Shown here: positions 34,519 to 43,876 of the stretch, piece by piece | Layout: each line of letters begins with the position of its first letter | Numbering within the stretch: the stretch's first letter is position 1 | Assembly (NCBI RefSeq): GCF_015223055.1 | Contig: NZ_JADFBX010000010.1 | Location: forward strand, 116,145 to 180,144 | Source of the DNA: Pedobacter sp. MC2016-24 | GTDB lineage: Bacteria; Bacteroidota; Bacteroidia; Sphingobacteriales; Sphingobacteriaceae | Reading direction: 5' to 3' | DNA: 64,000 nt | Program-made: the position numbers and the translations under genes | Notes under the pieces: model-generated | The model's database searches: none | What the model saw: the letters and a program-made list of their open reading frames with translations, nothing else | Told to the model about the DNA's origin: nothing

Positions 34519-34851
34519 TCTTCTTGACCAAAATATTCTTTTGAGACTGCCTTTGGACTATCCAGAAGATAATTTAAACTTATTTCCTTCTGTTAATTAG
34601 GCTCCTTTTGGTAATCTGAGTTTTTAACAAAGCAATGCATCGGAAAAACAACCTGTTAGAAAAATCGAACCTTATAGTATGGAAATCAAATTATTTATTT
34701 TGGATAGATAATTTTAACGACGGAGTTTTCTAAAGGCAATTAAATCAATGAATTAGCTTCCTGTTAGAAGCAACAAGTTTTTTTATCTGGATATATATCC
34801 TGGTGCCTCGTTATTAATCTATTGAAAATGTGTATTTATAATTTTTAAGAT

Positions 34852-35868
34852 ATGAAAAAAATATTAAGTGGATGTGCTTTGTTAATTTTATTCCTATGTT
34901 GTTCGTGCAACAGTTTAATGAAAAATGATTTTGAAAATGAACATCTTGATAAACTGGGGAAAGCTAATCAAAGGCTGTCTACAATGACAAATCCTTGGGA
35001 TACAATACCATCCCCTTTGTCGTGGATACAAGATCGAGAAGGAACAGGTCCTTATCAACCAACTGATCCAAATTATTTGTACGTCGGTGATAACCCTGAT
35101 TACAAACTTGATAATAATTATAGTAACTATATCCATTTTTATTGGCATGGCTTTCCATCCGAAGGGCCAGACTATCCTCATTTAGCTGCAGATTATAAAA
35201 TGCAAATCCAATGGAGATATGGGGATGACGTGCCATGGAGTTATATATATGGTAGTCCAGGTTATGGATTAACCGGAATAAGATACACTGATGTTTTGGA
35301 AGATCTACCTGCATATGCTTTTCCATATAGTGAATCCGGAAGTCAAATTAGAGTAAGGATAAGGGTGATTCATAAAGACTTTCTAACGTTAGCTCCAGAT
35401 TTCGATGCTTACGATCTTTATGATCGTAGTTTAGTCTCACCCTGGAGTTCAGAATTGGGATCTACTGCGCCTTCGTATTACAATTACTGGGGTTATGGAA
35501 GACCGCAACCTCAGCAAACTGGTGGGGGTGGTTGGACAGACGCTGATCCGAACGATGTAACCGAAGGTCAAATTTTAGTGTCGGTTTATTTACCCACCGT
35601 AAGTGGTTATTCATTCTCATATGAAATAGAAAATCTATCTGGGGGACTTACTCAGACGATTAGAGATAAAAGCCCTAATTTCCTTGGCGTTGGCAAAAAT
35701 AAAATGATAGGGATCGGATCTTCGGGTGGAAGGATTTCGGTCCATGCCAAGTGCAGCAATACACTCACACACAATGTTTCATATACTACAAAAATGATGA
35801 GTTATGGCTTGGGTGAAAAAACTCTTGATATATTTTTCTCCGAAAACGATTTCGATATTTCTGAATAG
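34852..35868 (+). CDS. Unrecognised lipoprotein
   Basis: I do not recognise this 338-residue protein. It has a lipoprotein signal (MKKILSGCALLILFLCCSC, acylated Cys at about 19). The mature part is rich in Tyr, Trp, Pro and Gly (YSNYIHFYWHGFPSEGPDYP, YNYWGYGRPQPQQTGGGGW) and looks all-beta; the second half (about 235-330) has strands like a carbohydrate-binding or Ig-type module (QILVSVYLPTVSGYSFSYEI). Composition is more AT-rich than the genes around it. It lies alone between two copies of the same duplicated leader, 558 bp from site C, and no enzyme motif is visible. A surface glycan-binding role would fit the locus but has no direct support. Confidence 0.7.
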   Translation: MKKILSGCALLILFLCCSCNSLMKNDFENEHLDKLGKANQRLSTMTNPWDTIPSPLSWIQDREGTGPYQPTDPNYLYVGDNPDYKLDNNYSNYIHFYWHGFPSEGPDYPHLAADYKMQIQWRYGDDVPWSYIYGSPGYGLTGIRYTDVLEDLPAYAFPYSESGSQIRVRIRVIHKDFLTLAPDFDAYDLYDRSLVSPWSSELGSTAPSYYNYWGYGRPQPQQTGGGGWTDADPNDVTEGQILVSVYLPTVSGYSFSYEIENLSGGLTQTIRDKSPNFLGVGKNKMIGIGSSGGRISVHAKCSNTLTHNVSYTTKMMSYGLGEKTLDIFFSENDFDISE

Positions 35869-35957
35869 AACCCTGGTAAAATTACATTATCTGGCCGACG
35901 GTAGAAGTATAAATCTGTTTTTCAGTTTGTTATAATTAGAAAGGCTTATTAAATATT

Positions 35958-35984
35958 TGAGATAATTCGACAAAAAGTTGAACA
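35958..35984 (+). promoter_or_regulatory. Glycan regulon site D
   Basis: Repeats are TTGAGAT, TCGAC and TTGAACA. The -7 box TAATTTGA is at 36007-36014 and AACCAAATATAAACC begins at 36024. It is the likely promoter of the TIG-lipoprotein/SusC/SusD operon, whose first gene starts 294 bp downstream. Confidence 0.72.
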
Positions 35985-36110
35985 AAATATGCAAATCGTA
36001 ATCTGTTAATTTGACTATTAATCAACCAAATATAAACCAATTGCATGCGCTTCATCCGGCGATAATACCGACGGTAATTGCAGTAAAAAACCAGTGTATG
36101 AATGAAAATT
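35958..36110 (+). repeat. Leader duplication, copy 2
   Basis: This is the partner of 34268-34420, collinear with it at an offset of 1690 bp. The similarity continues past the short ORF into TCTTCTT and a matching T-rich stretch, with a net length difference of 33 nt inside the ORF. Confidence 0.7.
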
Positions 36111-36175
36111 TACATTTCTTAATGGTAACCACTTTGGTTACTCAGGTCAACATCTATGACCAACTCAATCAGTAA
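36098..36175 (+). pseudogene. 25-codon ORF in the second leader copy
   Basis: The ATG lies 114 bp after site D, the same distance as in copy 1. The frame reads MNENLHFLMVTTLVTQ and stops at TAA. It has lost the basic N-terminus of a signal peptide. It differs from the copy-1 frame by 33 nt, a multiple of three, so both keep their stop at the same aligned place. Decay product or small leader ORF. Confidence 0.35.
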
Positions 36176-36277
36176 TCTTCTTACCGAATAATTTTTTTAG
36201 GACTGCTATCTGGGTACCCAGGTGGTTAATTAATTAAATGTAATTAACCCGACGTTCGTCGGATAAAAACAATAAAT

Positions 36278-37657
36278 ATGAAAATAGAATACAATACCAG
36301 ACCTTGGCATATCCATTGGATGTTGCTGGGATTGATTGTTCTTTGCTTTACACATTGTAAAAAATCTGAAGTAAAGGAAGAAGATCGGTTTGATCCTTCA
36401 AAACCCGTAACTGTCTCAGATTTCTATCCTAAGGAAGGGGGAGCCGGAAACAATCTGGTAATTTATGGGGAAAATTTTGGCAGTGATTTATCCAAGATTA
36501 AAGTAATGATTGGTGGAAAACCCGCCGTAGTAGTGGGTGTGAAAAATAACAGCCTGTATTGCCTTATTCCAGAGAAGGCTTACAACGGGGATATTAAGGT
36601 GTTCGTTGTTGACGATGCCAACAATGAGATTGCTAATGCTGCTGCCAAAGAGGTGTTTGCTTATACCCGGAAATGGCTGGCTTCGACATTTCTGGGAAAA
36701 TATTATGAAGTAGCTTCTGCTTTTGAGGAAAAAGAAGGCCCGTTTAATGATTGTGGAGCATTCAAAGGTATACAATGGTTATCCTTTGATCCTAAAAATC
36801 CCAAACAGCTATATTTTACAGCAGGTACAAATAGCAGCAGATTGATTGATTTCGAAAAGCAATATGTAAGCTATTTTAGAACTGGTCTCGACGATGCTTC
36901 AGTCATGACATGGAAACTCGATGGAAATCGGGATATGATTGTTTCGCACAACCATGCTAGTGATACCAAATACGGTAACTATATATTTAGCCGGGAATCG
37001 AATTTTGTTCAGAAGCAAGCGATTGAAGTGTACTCTCGTGGAGTGAGAGGAACACTAATTCATCCACAAAACGGAGAATTGTATTATTCTAGATTCAGAG
37101 CAGGAGACGTTCGAAGGTACGACTTTACCACTAAAGAAGATAAACCTGTATTTACAAATCCATATAGTGGTGTTGCTATTTACATGGTGATGCATCCTAC
37201 TGGAGATTACGCCTATCTAATGGAATATGATAAGCATTATATCATGCGCACTGATTATGATCGTGTAAATAAAACGTTTAAAATTCCTTATACAATTTGC
37301 GGAGCAGCCGGCACATCCGGTTATGCTGATGGAATAGGTACCAATGCTCGTCTGAATAATCCAGTACAGGGCGTATTTGTCAAAAATCCGGATTATGAAG
37401 CAACGGGAGGAGATCAGTATGATTTTTATTTCTGCGACAAGAGTAATCATGCCATTCGTACGCTAACCCCACAAGGAAGAGTAGGCACGTTCGCCGGACG
37501 TGGAAATAATGGTACTATTGGATACGCAAATGGTGATTTACGAACCGAGGCACGTTTTAATAATCCCACGGCCCTCGCATATGATGAAACAAAAAAATGC
37601 TTTTACGTTGGTGACTCCGGCAATTGGCTGATTCGCAAAATAGCAAGAGAAGAATAG
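36278..37657 (+). CDS. TIG/NHL-repeat surface lipoprotein
   Basis: After a lipoprotein signal (Cys near 27, CFTHCKK) comes an IPT/TIG domain (about 45-130; VSDFYPKEGGAGNNLVIYGE, KIKVMIGGKPAVVV) and then an NHL-type six-bladed propeller (about 150-455). The closing blades show GYADGIGTNARLNNPVQGVF, FYFCDKSNHAIRTLTPQG and FNNPTALAYDETKKCFYVGD. Such proteins are common first or last genes of SusC/SusD loci and are thought to bind glycan at the cell surface. It is the first gene of the operon behind site D, 23 bp before susC. Confidence 0.88.
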   Translation: MKIEYNTRPWHIHWMLLGLIVLCFTHCKKSEVKEEDRFDPSKPVTVSDFYPKEGGAGNNLVIYGENFGSDLSKIKVMIGGKPAVVVGVKNNSLYCLIPEKAYNGDIKVFVVDDANNEIANAAAKEVFAYTRKWLASTFLGKYYEVASAFEEKEGPFNDCGAFKGIQWLSFDPKNPKQLYFTAGTNSSRLIDFEKQYVSYFRTGLDDASVMTWKLDGNRDMIVSHNHASDTKYGNYIFSRESNFVQKQAIEVYSRGVRGTLIHPQNGELYYSRFRAGDVRRYDFTTKEDKPVFTNPYSGVAIYMVMHPTGDYAYLMEYDKHYIMRTDYDRVNKTFKIPYTICGAAGTSGYADGIGTNARLNNPVQGVFVKNPDYEATGGDQYDFYFCDKSNHAIRTLTPQGRVGTFAGRGNNGTIGYANGDLRTEARFNNPTALAYDETKKCFYVGDSGNWLIRKIAREE

Positions 37658-37680
37658 AAACTAACACTCAAATATAAACT

Positions 37681-40600
37681 ATGAAATTTATTTTACTAAA
37701 CTGCTTGATCTTGTTTGGGATGTTCTTTAAGGTTCTGGCCCAGGATGAGATAACTGTAAAAGGAGTTGTTCTCGACGAGCAAAATTTACCCCTTATAGGT
37801 GTAAGTATTGCTGTGAGCAATGTGCCCGGATTGGGAACCACCACAGTGACAGATGGAAAATACAGCATAAAAATGCGACCTTTTCAAACTTTGATCTTCA
37901 GTTATATTGGTTATCAGAAAAAAGAGGTATTGGTGAAAGACCAGCGTACCATCAATGTCATAATGAAAGAAGATGATGAAAGCAAGCTTAATGAAGTTGT
38001 TGTTACCGCTACAGGCGTGGAGAAAAGGATTGCTGTAACGGGAGCGATTACGACAGTAGATGTGGAACGATTAAAGTCAAATCCATCTACTTCTATGGCA
38101 GATGCTTTAGCGGGCGTTGTGCCCGGTATTCAGGCCATGCAAAGTTCAGGCAGACCGGGCAGTGTGTCGGAATTTTGGATCAGGAGTATATCTACATTTG
38201 GGGCAAATAATTCTGCACTTGTATTGATAGACGGTTTTGAACGGGATCTGAATGAAATTAATGTGGAAGATGTAGCCTCATTCTCAGTTCTGAAAGATGC
38301 TTCGGCAACAGCTATTTATGGTAGCAGGGGTGCGAATGGGGTTATTTTGATCACGACAAAAAGGGGTAAAGAAGGTAAAGTGGAGATTAATGCGAAAATA
38401 GAAGGATTTTACAATACCGCTACGAAACTTCCCGATTTTGCAGATGGATACAACTATGCTTCACTGGCTAACGAAGCTAAGACTACCCGAAATCTGCAAC
38501 CACTGTACTCAGCTTCGGAAATGGAAATACTACGTCTTGGCCTGGATCCCGATCTTTTTCCTAATGTGGACTGGATGGATGTCTTGCTTCGTGGCGGAGC
38601 GAAGAGCCAGCGCAGTATATTGAATTTAAGCGGGGGTGGTAAAACTGCGCGTTATTTTGTATCTGGAGGATATCAGAATCAACAGGGAATGTACAAAGTG
38701 GATGAGGCAATTGGTGACTACAATACCAATACCAATTTTAAAAAGTATACCTATCGCTTAAACGTAGATATGGACATCACCAAATCTATGCTGTTAAAGG
38801 TCGGAGTTTCCGGTTCATTGAGGCAGCAGAATGATCCAGGCGTTGGAACAAAAGCCATCTGGACTACACTCATGGGATATAACCCAATCATGATGCCGAT
38901 GCAATATTCAAATGGGAAAATCCCCTCATGGACAGGAAAAGATGATAATCTCAATCCTTGGGTACAAGGCACGATGACCGGATACAACGAAAGTTGGACA
39001 AATAACATTCAGACCACGTTAAACTTAGAGCAGAAACTGGATTTTATTACTAATGGACTTAGGTTCGTTGGAAGGTATGGATACGATACCAATAATGACA
39101 ATTACGTTAAGCGATTCAAGCGTCCAGAATTGTGGAATGCCGCTCGTTACCGCAACGCAGATGGGTCTTTGGTGTTCACGCGGGTTGCCGAAGAACAAAA
39201 AATGACTCAAACCTCTGGCTCGGATGGCGATCGGCGTGATTTCTTTGAATGGGATCTATTGTATAATAAAGATTTGGGAAACCATCATTTTGGTGCTGTT
39301 ACAAAATATACACAATCCTCTAAAGTATTTACCCAGAATATTGGCACAGACCTTAAAAATGGAATAGCCCGTCGGAATCAGGGCATTGCAGGACGTGTAA
39401 ACTACAATTGGAACCATAGGTATTACATCGATTTTAACTTCGGTTATACAGGTTCGGAGAATTTTCACAAGGATTACAGGTTTGGATTCTTTCCGGCCAT
39501 TTCAGGTGCCTGGAACGTTGGAGAGGAGCCTTTTCTTAAAAAACTGGGATGGGTAGACATGTTTAAAGTACGTTATTCTTATGGAAAGGCAGGAAATGAT
39601 AATATGGGTAAAGATAATTCAAATAGAGATATTAGATTCCCTTATTTGTATGACATTGAGCAAATGACCGGGGGAGGATATAATTTCGGTGGTTATGAAA
39701 GCAGTAATTCATGGGATGGAATTCGTTACTCATCTATAGCATCTCCAAATGTTACCTGGGAAATTGCGACTAAACAGGATCTTGGATTCGATTATTCCTT
39801 TTTTCGAGATAAGATTAACGGTGCCTTCGACTTGTTTAGTGAACGTCGGGAAGGTATTTACATGAAGCGTGATTATCTTCCAGGTTTCACTGGATTGGAA
39901 AGTAATCCTTCGGCCAATGTAGGTATTGTAAAAGTACATGGATTCGATGGAAATATTACGGTCACTCAGAAGGTCTTCAATGTAGATCTAACCTTCCGCG
40001 GAAATGTTACCTATAGTAAAAATGAGATCATTGAACGCGATGAAGAAAATACAATCTATGAATATAGATTGCAAGAAGGGCATCGCATTGATCAAGCGAG
40101 AGGATTGATTTCTTTAGGGTTGTTCAAAGATTATGATGACATTAGAAATAGCCCTCAGCAAACCTTTGGTGAAGTTATGCCAGGCGACATCAAATACAAA
40201 GATGTAAATGGTGATGGTAAGGTAGATGCGACGGATTTTGTTATGATAGGTGCAACAACCAAACCAAATTTGACCTATGGATTTGGCCTTTCTGCACGCT
40301 GGAAAGGTTTGGACATCAACATGCATTTTCAAGGTGTAGGCAAATCAAGTTACTTTATCAATGGGAGTTCGGTTTTTATGTTTTCGGGTGGAGATGGATG
40401 GGGAAATGTGTTGACTTCCCTCGCGAACAGTAACCGCTGGATTCTTGGTACAAATGAGGATCCGAACGCCGACTATCCACGACTGACCTACGGAAATAAC
40501 AGCAACAATTATCAAAGATCTTCATTCTGGTTGAAAGATGGATCCTATATGCGTTTGAAGACGCTTGATGTTGGCTATCAAATCCCGAAGTCGCTGGTGA

Positions 40601-40758
40601 ATAGGGCCAGAATAAGCAATGCCCGTATATTTTTTGTTGGTACTAATCTGTACACATTTTCGAAATTTAAGTTGTGGGATCCGGAGTTGGGAAATCCAGA
40701 CGGAAAAGTTTATCCGTTGAGCAGAACATTTTCATTGGGACTATCTGTCAGTTTATAA
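37681..40758 (+). CDS. SusC-family TonB-dependent glycan transporter
   Basis: This is a 1025-residue SusC homologue: signal peptide (1-20, ending FKVLAQ), carboxypeptidase-like domain (about 24-100; VKGVVLDEQNLPLIGVSIAV), plug (about 110-225; ADALAGVVPGIQAM, VLKDASATAIYGSRGANGVI, the SusC/RagA signature) and barrel ending SRTFSLGLSVSL. It has no STN domain, so control comes from the two-component system rather than a sigma factor. It moves oligosaccharide across the outer membrane, with the SusD encoded 11 bp downstream as a lid. Neighbouring enzyme genes point to a mannose-rich glycan. Confidence 0.95.
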   Translation: MKFILLNCLILFGMFFKVLAQDEITVKGVVLDEQNLPLIGVSIAVSNVPGLGTTTVTDGKYSIKMRPFQTLIFSYIGYQKKEVLVKDQRTINVIMKEDDESKLNEVVVTATGVEKRIAVTGAITTVDVERLKSNPSTSMADALAGVVPGIQAMQSSGRPGSVSEFWIRSISTFGANNSALVLIDGFERDLNEINVEDVASFSVLKDASATAIYGSRGANGVILITTKRGKEGKVEINAKIEGFYNTATKLPDFADGYNYASLANEAKTTRNLQPLYSASEMEILRLGLDPDLFPNVDWMDVLLRGGAKSQRSILNLSGGGKTARYFVSGGYQNQQGMYKVDEAIGDYNTNTNFKKYTYRLNVDMDITKSMLLKVGVSGSLRQQNDPGVGTKAIWTTLMGYNPIMMPMQYSNGKIPSWTGKDDNLNPWVQGTMTGYNESWTNNIQTTLNLEQKLDFITNGLRFVGRYGYDTNNDNYVKRFKRPELWNAARYRNADGSLVFTRVAEEQKMTQTSGSDGDRRDFFEWDLLYNKDLGNHHFGAVTKYTQSSKVFTQNIGTDLKNGIARRNQGIAGRVNYNWNHRYYIDFNFGYTGSENFHKDYRFGFFPAISGAWNVGEEPFLKKLGWVDMFKVRYSYGKAGNDNMGKDNSNRDIRFPYLYDIEQMTGGGYNFGGYESSNSWDGIRYSSIASPNVTWEIATKQDLGFDYSFFRDKINGAFDLFSERREGIYMKRDYLPGFTGLESNPSANVGIVKVHGFDGNITVTQKVFNVDLTFRGNVTYSKNEIIERDEENTIYEYRLQEGHRIDQARGLISLGLFKDYDDIRNSPQQTFGEVMPGDIKYKDVNGDGKVDATDFVMIGATTKPNLTYGFGLSARWKGLDINMHFQGVGKSSYFINGSSVFMFSGGDGWGNVLTSLANSNRWILGTNEDPNADYPRLTYGNNSNNYQRSSFWLKDGSYMRLKTLDVGYQIPKSLVNRARISNARIFFVGTNLYTFSKFKLWDPELGNPDGKVYPLSRTFSLGLSVSL

Positions 40759-40769
40759 GAAAAAAAAAT

Positions 40770-42848
40770 ATGAAAAAAATAGCTATAATTTTAATCTTTG
40801 CTACATCAGTTTTGGCAATTGTCGGGTGTAAAAAATATCTGGATTCGGATTATCTGTTCGATGAACGAATGACTACGGAGGATGTATTTTCCAATTCCGA
40901 TTATGCAAACAGATGGTTGGCACGGGCCTATTATTTTTTGGGAACCAACGTAATGCAAGATGTTGCCAGTAAAAAGGTGATACCTTTCAATTTCGCTGAT
41001 GATATGTTTTATGGAGATGAAAATGATGAATATAAACGCTGGAAAAATGGAGAGTACACTGAAAATGGCCTGGATGGGGAAAGCAAAACAATCTGGGTAA
41101 CCGGATATCAGGGAATCCGGCAAGCCTCAATTTTCCTGAATAACATTGATATCAACAAGCAGTTTACCGCACAGGAAATGGCAGATCTTAAAGGGCAGGC
41201 CCGGTTTTTAAGAGCTTACTTTTATTGGATCCTTCTCCGTACGTATGGTCCGGTACCAATTATTCCAGACGAAGGCATCGACTACACCAAAGAGTATGAT
41301 GAAATCGCGCAGGCAAGAAATACTTATGCGGAATGCGCAGATTATATCTCCAATGAACTTGTTGAAGCAGCGAAAGGACTTCCACTTCAAAACGGGGTGC
41401 AACAGCTTGCACGACCTACGCGCGGAGCTGCATTGGCTCTCCGGGCTAAAGTATTGCTGTATGCCGCTAGCCCTTTAGCCAATGGTAAAGCGCCTGGTGA
41501 GGTAGCCGCATTAATGGTGAATAAAGATAAAAAGCCGCTACTGTCCCCAACTTATGATGAATCCAAATGGGCCAGGGCAGCTGCAGCAGCAAAGGATGTC
41601 ATTGATCTTGGACAATATCAATTGTTCGTGGCTTATAAGAAGACTGTTGGCGATATCGCCTATCCGGCAACGGTTCCGCCTCCTTCTGACAATAATTTTT
41701 CAAATAGTAACTGGCCAGCCGGTTGGAAAGATATTGACCCATTTGAATCTTATCGATCCGTATTCAACGGAGCAGTTTCGGCTTCCGAGAATCGCGAACT
41801 TATTTTTACCCGTGGGAGAAATGAGGGGAGCGAATCTATTGGTAATATGGTAGTACATCAACTACCCCGGCTGGAAGGAAAAGGCTATAACTCACATGGC
41901 ATGACGTTAAAACAGGCTGATGCCTATTATATGAACGACGGTACTGATATCCCTGGAATGAATAGCATGTATGCTGGAAGACTCGGTTATCAAGATCGGT
42001 ATAACACAAAGCCGCGCGCGGCAGGTTTTGTTCAGGCCTCTGAATCGGCAAATTATCCTGAGTTGGGTGCATTGGCTGCTGGTGTAAGTAAACAATTTGC
42101 AAAGCGTGAGCCTCGCTTTTATGCTTCAGTTTCTTACAACGGTTCGACATGGAATTTATTGAATGCAGAAGCGACGAAAGATGAAAAACCTAATGTGCAG
42201 ATATTTTATTATCGCGGTGATCCTAATGGCTACAAAAATACAACGTATTGGACTCGTACAGGCATAGGGATTAAAAAGTACGTGCACCCTGACGATATCA
42301 GTAATACGATACTTACTTCGCTTGACCAGAGTCGCATGAAAGATAAAGTTGATCCGGCAATCCGATATGCAGAAATCCTGTTGATTTATGCGGAAGCTTT
42401 AAATGAATTGAATGGATCGTATTCCGTCTCTTCCTGGGATGGTAAAGCCACCTATACGATTGCTCGGGATATTGGGGAAATAAAAAGAGGGATTCAGCCT
42501 GTTCGGATCAGGGCAGGGTTAGCCGACTACACAAATGATGTGTATTCTGATGCGGCAAAATTCCGTATTAAATTAAAAAGAGAACGTCAGATTGAGTTAT
42601 TTGCCGAGGGACACCGTTACTTCGATTTGCGTCGATGGACAGACGCTCCGAGCGAAGAATCTGCGCCCATTTATGGATATAATGCTTATGCGACCAAAGC
42701 GCAGGCAGACCTCTTCCATACCCCAGTCGAAACCCCCTCGTTACCATCAATATTTACCCTAAAAATGTGGTTTTGGCCAATCCATTATGATGAACTCAGA
42801 CGTAACAAATTTTTAGTACAGAACCCAGGTTGGACAAATCCTGAATAA
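40770..42848 (+). CDS. SusD-family glycan-binding lipoprotein
   Basis: I chose the ATG at 40770 (692 aa), directly before MKKIAIILIFATSVLAIVGC, a clear lipoprotein signal; a longer frame from 40674 would overlap susC. SusD landmarks are the N-terminal KKYLDSD, helical TPR-like repeats (GQARFLRAYFYWILLRTYGP, GAALALRAKVLLYAASP) and the C-terminal IRYAEILLIYAEALNEL and RERQIELFAEGHRYFDLRRW. At 692 residues it is longer than typical SusD proteins (about 500-600); the extra length is in the middle, near 290-450. It pairs with the SusC before it. Confidence 0.95.
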   Translation: MKKIAIILIFATSVLAIVGCKKYLDSDYLFDERMTTEDVFSNSDYANRWLARAYYFLGTNVMQDVASKKVIPFNFADDMFYGDENDEYKRWKNGEYTENGLDGESKTIWVTGYQGIRQASIFLNNIDINKQFTAQEMADLKGQARFLRAYFYWILLRTYGPVPIIPDEGIDYTKEYDEIAQARNTYAECADYISNELVEAAKGLPLQNGVQQLARPTRGAALALRAKVLLYAASPLANGKAPGEVAALMVNKDKKPLLSPTYDESKWARAAAAAKDVIDLGQYQLFVAYKKTVGDIAYPATVPPPSDNNFSNSNWPAGWKDIDPFESYRSVFNGAVSASENRELIFTRGRNEGSESIGNMVVHQLPRLEGKGYNSHGMTLKQADAYYMNDGTDIPGMNSMYAGRLGYQDRYNTKPRAAGFVQASESANYPELGALAAGVSKQFAKREPRFYASVSYNGSTWNLLNAEATKDEKPNVQIFYYRGDPNGYKNTTYWTRTGIGIKKYVHPDDISNTILTSLDQSRMKDKVDPAIRYAEILLIYAEALNELNGSYSVSSWDGKATYTIARDIGEIKRGIQPVRIRAGLADYTNDVYSDAAKFRIKLKRERQIELFAEGHRYFDLRRWTDAPSEESAPIYGYNAYATKAQADLFHTPVETPSLPSIFTLKMWFWPIHYDELRRNKFLVQNPGWTNPE

Positions 42849-42867
42849 TTTATTTTAATTAGCGACA

Positions 42868-43869
42868 ATGAAAAAGATTTTATATATATTATTTTTGATG
42901 TTAACAACAGCAATCTGCTTTGTTTCATGTAAAAATGAGTGGGAAGATGAGCAATTTATCCAGATGGCATCATTTAAAGCTATACCAGGTGGTCAAGGAG
43001 TAACCTGGAGTTACTTACGTTACAATGCTAACGGCGAAGTGCGGTACAATCTTCCAATTATAATGAGTGGGTCTACTCCAAATAATAAATCCCGGACTAT
43101 ACATATCGGTTTGGATCCTGACACACTTGCGAGATTAAATCAAGAGCAATATGGTCACCGCCAGGAATTGTATTTTAGACAATTAGATCCAAAGTATTAT
43201 AAGCTTCCAACAACAATTACGGTTCCTGAGGGCATCAGTACAATCTCATTACCCATTAATTTTACCATGGGCGATCTGGACCAGTCTGATAAGTGGGTAT
43301 TACCCTTGCAGATTTTAGATGATCCATCCTATGACTACAAAGCAAATCCAAACAAAAGCTTTCGTAGAGCAATGTTGCGTGTTATGCCATTTAACAATTA
43401 CTCTGGGGAGTACGGCGGTACCTTATACAAGATATTTCTTGATGGGGATACCGAGCCGTTAACCCTGAACAAACATCGCACCTATGTAGCTGATGACAAA
43501 ACGATATTTCTATACGCCGGGACCCGGGATATTGATTATCTGGACCGAAAGAGCTACAAGGTATTGATGAGGTTTACTGATGAGAAAATAGACGTTCAAA
43601 AGAAAAAATTGGAAGTCTGGAGTGATAACGCAGTAAATAACAAATTTAAATTGGGCGCATCGCAATCATATTATACAATGGACGAGGAAATGGATGCGAA
43701 ACTTCCCTACATGAAACATATCTATATCACTTTGTTTTTGTCGTACGAGTTTGAGGATTATACGACAATCCCCGGACAAAGGCTGAAATATAAAGTAGAA
43801 GGTACTTTATCCATGCAACGCGACCTGAATACCCTGATCCCTAATGAAGATCAGCAAATTCAATGGTAG
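42868..43869 (+). CDS. DUF1735/DUF4973-type surface lipoprotein
   Basis: A lipoprotein signal ends in AICFVSCKN (Cys about 22). The mature protein (about 310 aa) begins with a DUF1735-like beta domain (about 25-165; YNLPIIMSGSTPNNKSRTIH, YKLPTTITVPEGISTISLPI) and ends with a domain of the DUF4973/lipocalin-like type (about 175-325; YSGEYGGTLYKIFLDGDTEP). Proteins of this kind occupy the SusE place in many loci and bind glycan. It follows susD by 19 bp and precedes the GH125 remnant by 7 bp. Confidence 0.85.
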   Translation: MKKILYILFLMLTTAICFVSCKNEWEDEQFIQMASFKAIPGGQGVTWSYLRYNANGEVRYNLPIIMSGSTPNNKSRTIHIGLDPDTLARLNQEQYGHRQELYFRQLDPKYYKLPTTITVPEGISTISLPINFTMGDLDQSDKWVLPLQILDDPSYDYKANPNKSFRRAMLRVMPFNNYSGEYGGTLYKIFLDGDTEPLTLNKHRTYVADDKTIFLYAGTRDIDYLDRKSYKVLMRFTDEKIDVQKKKLEVWSDNAVNNKFKLGASQSYYTMDEEMDAKLPYMKHIYITLFLSYEFEDYTTIPGQRLKYKVEGTLSMQRDLNTLIPNEDQQIQW

Positions 43870-43876
43870 CATCAAC

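Larger units (their letters stand above)
34205..34851. other. 647-bp intergenic region with a decayed leader
   Basis: This AT-rich stretch holds the end of the GH76 terminator, regulon site C (34268-34294), its -7 box and AACCAAATATAAACC at 34334, and a short ORF at 34408-34518. After that I see no coding signal, hairpin or repeat up to the next gene. The first part is duplicated at 35958-36110. Confidence 0.65.
35869..36277. other. 409-bp intergenic region with second leader copy
   Basis: This region holds regulon site D, its -7 and AACCAAAT boxes, and a 25-codon ORF (36098-36175). A stretch then aligns with the bases after the remnant ORF of the first copy (TCTTCTT followed by a similar T-rich run). 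A short inverted repeat, CCGACGTTCGTCGG at 36249-36262, precedes the next gene by 15 bp. Confidence 0.6.

Noticed and set aside
43844..43876. Start of the GH125 remnant at the ATG 43844
   Set aside because: That ATG lies inside the preceding lipoprotein gene, and the residues it adds look unlike a Tat signal; the ATG at 43877 gives the RRRTFIK start.
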